Shown here one piece after another: positions 58,626 through 64,000 of a DNA stretch of 64,000 bases. Source of the DNA: Anthostomella pinea (lineage: Eukaryota > Ascomycota > Sordariomycetes > Xylariales > Xylariaceae); the NCBI GenBank assembly GCA_963556695.1, contig CAUWAG010000003.1, forward strand, positions 7,068,001-7,132,000, written 5' to 3'. The notes under the pieces were generated by a model. That model saw nothing but the letters and a program-made list of their open reading frames with translations, was not told where the DNA came from and ran no database searches. Numbering within the stretch: the stretch's first letter is position 1; each line of letters opens with the position of its first letter. The translations under genes and the position numbers were made by a program.

Positions 58626-61600
58626 GTACATCAAACGAAACACATCGACACAGGCATCTAGTCATCCATTCTGTGAATACAGCAGGAGGACAAAAGAGTG
58701 CAGGCCTTACAGAGTTAGCCATCAACCTAGCTGACTACAAAGGAGAACAAGCAGACATCATTCTGATGCAAGAGCCCTGGGTTGGCATACCACCAGGCAG
58801 GAGAATGGGAGTAAAGACACACCCCAATTACAATATATACTCCCCAGTGGATTCCTGGGACAGCGACAGTACACGGCCCAGATCTCTCATCTATGTGAGA
58901 AAACACCTTCAAGCGGATCAACTTCGGCCCTATACTACACGAGACATCACCTGGGTCAAGGTACATGGTATCACATTTGCCAGTGTCTACCGGCCATGTG
59001 ACAACCCACAGGAAGTGGATGATATTCTGGAAGTATGGACTCCACCTTTTGGCTGTGTTATAGCTGGAGATTTTAATGCTGGCGACATATCCTGGGACTC
59101 AAGCAATCCAGGATATCACGGTGGCGTCATACTGGCACAGACTATGGCAGACCACGGACTGGATTTGATTTCTGAACCAGATGTCCCAACACATGATGAC
59201 AGAAATGTACTAGATCTGGTGTTCTCAGATGTCCCCATGGCTGAAGCCTCAGTCAATGATGCACTTCAGTGCACCTCAGATCATGAGACATTACGAATAG
59301 TCATTCCAATTCAGGGAGATCAGGACCGAGTTCCTAAGGCCAATCATTAGATAGTACCGGACAATAAACTACAAGAGCTGGCAGACAATGTCCAAACCAG
59401 GATTCATGAACTCCCCCGGCTGGGTGTATCTCCTGGCCAGGTGGATACCTTTATACAAAGCTTGATCAATATGATTCAAGGCTGTATCAGGACAGTGGGC
59501 AAGAAGCCCCGTCAATCTAGGCCCACTGCTTGGTGGAATGATGACTACAAAGCAGCTGTTCAGACATACAGGGCCCTTTTTAAACAGACCACAAGCCAAG
59601 AAGGGCGAAATTCAGCCCGACGGGAATTTCGCTGTGTGGTCCGAAAAGCTAAGAGAGAGTACTGACAGACTCTAATTGATTCAGCGACTGAACCAAAAGA
59701 CCTGTACAGAATTGTTTCCTGGCACAAGCTGTCAGCAGGATTGCGTTCCCCCCCAATCATCATAGGGGACTAAATCTTTGAGTCACAAGAGAGCAAGGCA
59801 AATGCACTACGCTTAGCCACGTTTGAACGAAGTACCCCAGACAACGATATTATCGACCCCTGGTCTGCTCAGATCACACAAGCCAAGCCACACATCCCCC
59901 TTGAATACCATGTCGGACTAGAAGAGGCTGAAGGGTGCACTATAGGGACCAAGAGCAACTCCTCAGGAGTAGACACCCTCACAGTACGGATTCTGAAAGC
60001 TTGCTGGCCAGTCATTGGGGGGCATATCAGAGCCCTTTTCCAGACCTGTCTACAGATTAGACACCACCCTAAACCATTCAAAGTAGCTGAGGTGGTGATA
60101 ATCCCAAAGCCAGGCAAGAAAGACTACTCTAACCCCAGGGCCTACAGACCAATATCGCTATTATCATGTCTTGGCAAAGGCCTAGAACGACTCATTACAA
60201 AAAGAATTGCCTGGTTTGTTATCAAACTCGGAATTCTAGCTCCACAACATTTTGGAGCTCTGTCAAAGCGCTCTGCCGCCGACTTGGTAGCTGCACTCAT
60301 ACATGATATTGAGCAGGCCCTTGACCAAGGCCTTATTGCAACAGTAGTCACAGCAGATGTGACAGGGGCCTTCGACGCTGCCCTAATGGGACAGCTGGTG
60401 GTTCGCATGAGAGAACAGGGCTGGCCAGACTTTCTCATAAGATGGGTCCAGTCATTTATGTCTGAACGGTCCGCAAGAGTTCGGTTTGAAGGTATTGTGA
60501 CCGACATAAAAGCTCTCACTTATGGGCTACCACAAGGCTCACCAGCTTCTCCAATCCTTTATATGCTGTATACAGAGCCAATCTGTGCCCGACTTGGTAT
60601 GAAAAGGAGACGCTTTGGATATGCAGACGACCTAGCGACTCTCTGTATTGGAAAGGACCTTAAAGAAACAGCCAAAGAGGCTTCTAAAAATCTTTACCTG
60701 CTCAACCAATGGGGACATAATAATGCTATTGAATTTGATCCCGACAAAACCGAGATCATGCACTTCTCACGGAAAAAGAACTCAGACAATCCTCCGGTCC
60801 GCCACGGGATAATAAACAGAACAGTAAAGAACTCCATGCGATAGCTGGGTGTCTTCCTGGATAGAAAACTGAACTTCAAAGATCACGTTTCCTACTGGGC
60901 CAAGAAAGCTAGTAAGGTAACAAACCACCTTCGAGGACTATGCAACACAGTCAAAGGACTTCCAGTAAAGTCAACCAAGAGGGCTGTGAAAATTTATGTT
61001 ATTCCTATTCTTACACATGGCCTGGAGGCCTGGTACCCAGGAATAGAAAAAATTAGGAGCTTAGGTGGGACATTAGCATGTCGCATTAAAGGGCTTCTTA
61101 GAACGATAGATACTGTACTATGAATGGCAATCAGAGCTATCTTGCTAGTCTGGAAAACACACCCTGGACATATCCTACACTTTGAATCACAGATTCCTCC
61201 AGCAGGAATTCTTGCAGAGTCAATAAGAAGACGTCATGGCCTCCGACTCGGACGAGTAGATCAGAGATACCCTCTTGTTGGCAGGCTCCAAATATAAGCT
61301 CGCAAAGAACCAACAAGGCTATAAAGGAGCTTCCAACTAGTCTCTGACTTCCAGAGACCAATACTCACCAAGCCATTATAAAAAAAGCCCCTAATCTGTA
61401 AAGATAAAGACAAAAAAATAGAGCTCTTCAAGCAATGGCTACAGGAAAGAAATGCGAACACTGACCTTGTCATTTATTCAGATAGATCACAATTGGACGA
61501 CCAAGGCACAACCCGCACTGGATGGGGCTATACCATCAGGAAAAGCGGCACTACACAAGAAGTATACCGGGGAAGGGACAGACTTCTATAAACAGAAATA

Positions 61601-61954
61601 GTGGATGATGAAGTCCATGGTGCTCTTCAAGGTCTTGCAGCAGCCAGGGCAATTGGACACGGAAAACAGCTATATGTCTGCCTGGACAACACATCAGTGG
61701 TGGATGGGCTCAATGGGACTCCACCCGAGACATCACAGAAAATTTTTCTGCGATTCCAAGAACTCGTCACAGCACACACTCCTGGAGTGACCGTCAAGTG
61801 GATTCCTGGACACAGAGATATTGATGGTAACAAAGCTGCCGATATATTAATAAAAGAGGGTGCTATACTAGAAACAGACACGATAAACCTCCCTATAATC
61901 TCTTGGGTTAAGAAAGATCTCAAGAGAAAGGGCAAGAAAGAGTTCAACCAATAA
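58619..61954 (+). pseudogene. LINE ORF2: endonuclease, reverse transcriptase, RNase H (broken)
   Basis: The frame opens at the ATG overlapping the ORF1 stop. The apurinic-type endonuclease (EEP) part shows ADIILMQEPWVG, SRPRSL-like ARPRSLIYV, CVIAGDFNAGDISWDS, VLDLVFSDV and CTSDHETL, the catalytic Glu, Asp/Asn and Ser-Asp-His. The RT part (60092-60844) has YRPISLLSCLGKGLERLI, GLPQGSP and FGYADD. After the TAG at 60842 the RT thumb is in pieces. RNase H remains as VIYSD, LYVCLDNTSVVDGL and WIPGHRDIDGNKAADI with the active-site acids. At least six stops interrupt it. The start may differ from the ATG, since another frame (PLLSVNVRYIKRN) also looks like an EEP N-terminus. Confidence 0.85.
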
Positions 61955-62505
61955 TAGAAAGACCAATCAGAACCTAGGTATCAAGAAGTATACTCACATG
62001 CAGTAACTGAAAGAGGCCTTATATCCTTTAAGAGGAATACTCTACACAGACTTCTAGCGGCCAGATCTGGACATGGCGACTTTGCCAGATACCATGAACG
62101 CTTTGGGCATACAGACTCGAACAACCACTGCAGCTGTGGTGAAAAGAAAACACCATAATATATTTTCTTTTATAAGAGGTTAAGAAAAAATCGGTTATTG
62201 CTTAGGTACTCGCCTAGGACAGCCTGTTTACAATACTTAGGGGAGAGGAGCACAGAATGGGCAAAATTCATGGAGAAGAGCAAGTTCTTTTCAACAATCT
62301 GTCTCCGATAGATAGCTATTCTTGAAGGACCAGATGGATGACCCCAAGGTCATACCGCCGCAACAACGGGGATGGGCCCGTGAGCGGGACTGACTGTACT
62401 TATTTTCTTGAGACCTCCACAACCCTGCGATGCAGAGGCTCTGGGAGGCGTGGTCTGCACTACTGAGGAGCTACCCCCCACGTTAAATACAAAACAAACA
62501 AACAT

Positions 62506-63907
62506 TATCATTCTGGCCATCAATTTCGGAGGGACGCAGTTTGCATGGGATGGCGCTGCCACCACGTCGTTCGTCTGGGCTTCCATGTTCCTGTTCTTCC
62601 TGTTTTGGTTGCAACAATATTCGTTGTTCAAGACGACACGAGCCACGCGCCTATTTCCCAATTATTTCTTCACAACCAAAGACACCACGTTGACCTTCAT
62701 AGTTCAGGGTGCGCAGATGAATTCCGACACCTCACCAGCTGCCGCTTCTACTAACTCCCTGCATAGCATGCGCCGGGGGCATCGTGACTGTTCCCCTTTA
62801 CCTGATGGCTCTTTACTATCCATTCGCCCACGTGAGTTGGTATTGTGTACTACTCGGTGCCTAATATCGCTGACTGAAACCGCCCAGAATGACTCGGCCT
62901 TGCAAGCAGGCGTGAAGCTCTTGCCTCTTGTGGCATTTCTTGTGATATCCATTGTGCTCAACGGGCGCCTCATGAGTATGTTCGGCTATCATCAGTACTG
63001 GATTGTTGGAGGCAGCGTGATGGTCCTAGTATCGGGTGTATACTTTAGTAAGTGTTTTATTGGTTTGTCGGTCTGATCCAAACGCTGAGGCCTGACGTTC
63101 GCAGCTCACCTCACCGTGGACTCGTCAGATGCCATAATATGGGGGCTTCAGGCTGTTCTGGGGGCTGGCACAGGAGCTTTCAGCCAGGCTGGCTTTGCCA
63201 TTGCTCAAGCCATGGTCGAGCCTTCGGAAATTCAGAACGCCATATCCTTCATGCTCGTCGGTCGGTATTCACCTTTCACCTTTCCCATTTCCACACGTCA
63301 CGCCTCGATGTACTCGTGCTAACGAGACCCAACGCTGCCAGCCCAGTTGGTTGGCACCTCGCTCGGCTTGGCCATCAGCGGGGCGATATTTCAGAACCTA
63401 TCAGTTCCAAAGGCTGCTGCCATACTCGGCTCCAGCTTCTCGCCGGAAGACGTGGTTAAGATCGTAATGCGAGTCGACCCTGGCCTTCTGGACAGTCTTT
63501 CAGCAGACTTCAAAAGACAGGTTCTTGATATTGTCATCAGAGCTATAACGAACGGGTAAGAGGCCACGTCCCCTGACTTGCTGTATTTTCTAACATTTAT
63601 TCTTGGCAGCATGTCCCTTTTATACGTTGGCGGCGCGGTTTGCCTTCTCTGTGGCGTCTTTTTGACGGTAAGTACTCACTCCTTACAACTTCCATGTCAT
63701 CCAGCCGTGCTGAGACTAGGGCAGCCAAACCGCCACCTTCTGGGGAGGAAGACGGCATCCGCATCAACTACAATGACACCGTCATCGGAAATACCTGAAT
63801 CTGGGCACCCAGTCACCGATATGGAGATGCACGAGAGCCGTATTGTAGACGGCTACCCGACGTCTGTGCTAGGCCTGCCGGGGAGTCTAGCTGAACACCA
63901 CATGTAA
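62506..63907 (+). pseudogene. DHA2-type multidrug efflux transporter, C-terminal half only
   Basis: Exons 62506-62708, 62767-62831, 62888-63047, 63105-63260, 63342-63555 and 63610 to about 63668 or 63907, all in frame across canonical introns (one with a CTAAC branch site). The pieces read IIILAINFGGTQFAWDGAAT, CAGGIVTVPLYLMALYYPFA, NDSALQAGVKLLPLVAFLVI, GLQAVLGAGTGAFSQAGFAI, AQLVGTSLGLAISGAIFQNL and MSLLYVGGAVCLLCGVFLT. These are the second half (about TM7-14) of the 14-TM drug:H+ antiporter family that exports fungal metabolites. No first half exists upstream; the LINE A-rich tail stands there instead. The last exon is uncertain: either read-through to 63907 or another intron. Probably inactive. 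Confidence 0.75.
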
Positions 63908-64000
63908 GATAAGCAACGAGATCTCGTCATGTCCTAATATAGGGGTGAATAGCAGAGTCGGAGCGGTAGAAAGAAGCCAGGCATAGGGACTCATCGTATA

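Larger units (their letters stand above)
57000..62505 (+). mobile_element. Tad1-like LINE, near full length, inactivated
   Basis: Order: 5' region; ORF1 with zinc knuckles; endonuclease; RT; RNase H; A-rich 3' tail (CGTTAAATACAAAACAAACA near 62481-62500). The RT/RNase H half is the same family as the copy at 1-1592. ORF2 is broken by many stops (59348, 59663, 59771, 60842, 61121, 61297 and others). Several sit where the other copy or the family has Trp, Arg or Gln, so they are mostly single G-to-A or C-to-T changes, as RIP makes. The exact 5' end and any target-site duplication could not be fixed. Its tail directly adjoins the truncated efflux transporter. Confidence 0.88.

Noticed and set aside
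1..64000. CRISPR arrays, operons, prokaryotic mobile elements
   Set aside because: The window is fungal nuclear DNA with spliced genes; no regularly spaced direct repeats of CRISPR type seen.

Overview
The window reads as nuclear DNA of a filamentous ascomycete (Pezizomycotina). Genes are compact, with many 50-110 bp GT-AG introns and fungal branch-point motifs, and every recognisable product is a eukaryotic or fungal protein. A Tad1-like LINE and an AT-rich block are present and carry C-to-T / G-to-A decay resembling repeat-induced point mutation (RIP). Exon coordinates were worked out by hand from splice signals, reading frame and remembered family sequence. No alignment or database search was run.

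Left and centre (1-31 kb) is mostly conserved housekeeping DNA. A 5'-truncated LINE (1-1592, minus) abuts a small acidic unknown gene. Then follow a large disordered unknown protein (2875-6118, minus), ribosomal protein L11 (7525-8167, minus), the spliceosomal SmB protein (8664-9614, plus) and the mitochondrial pyruvate carrier subunit MPC1 (10131-10962, plus). After about 4 kb without a recognised gene come pyruvate carboxylase (14911-19356, plus), a tiny DnaJ-zinc-finger-like protein (20863-21054, plus), clathrin heavy chain (22814-28075, minus) and a DUF1640/FMP32-type mitochondrial inner-membrane protein (29825-30690, plus).

The middle (31-43 kb) is accessory. It holds a split tRNA-like sequence, a BAH-like reading frame, a probably broken small gene near 33 kb, acidic tandem repeats, and a NEDD8 protease gene (37013-37999, minus). 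From 39.3 to 42.6 kb lies an AT-rich decayed block bounded by an imperfect inverted repeat. Inside it are two solo LTRs, each with a perfect 5-bp target-site duplication, that look younger than the surrounding decay.

The right part starts with an F-box gene disrupted by a 20-bp duplication (43111-44855, plus). Next are the ribosome-biogenesis factor SLX9 (minus, with a 21-unit GTT microsatellite), a GPH-type sucrose/glucoside transporter (minus), HIS1 (ATP phosphoribosyltransferase, plus) and a small membrane protein (plus). The last 11 kb looks like a dismantled secondary-metabolite locus: a frameshifted O-methyltransferase (minus), P450-like debris, a near full-length LINE with many stop codons, and the C-terminal half of a DHA2-type drug-efflux transporter that starts right at the LINE's A-rich tail.

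I found no obviously new enzymatic or defence system. The most interesting signals are structural: the LTR/TSD pairs, a short repeat family shared by the pyruvate carboxylase gene and the AT-rich block, very small exons in three conserved genes, and the decayed cluster with its LINE.
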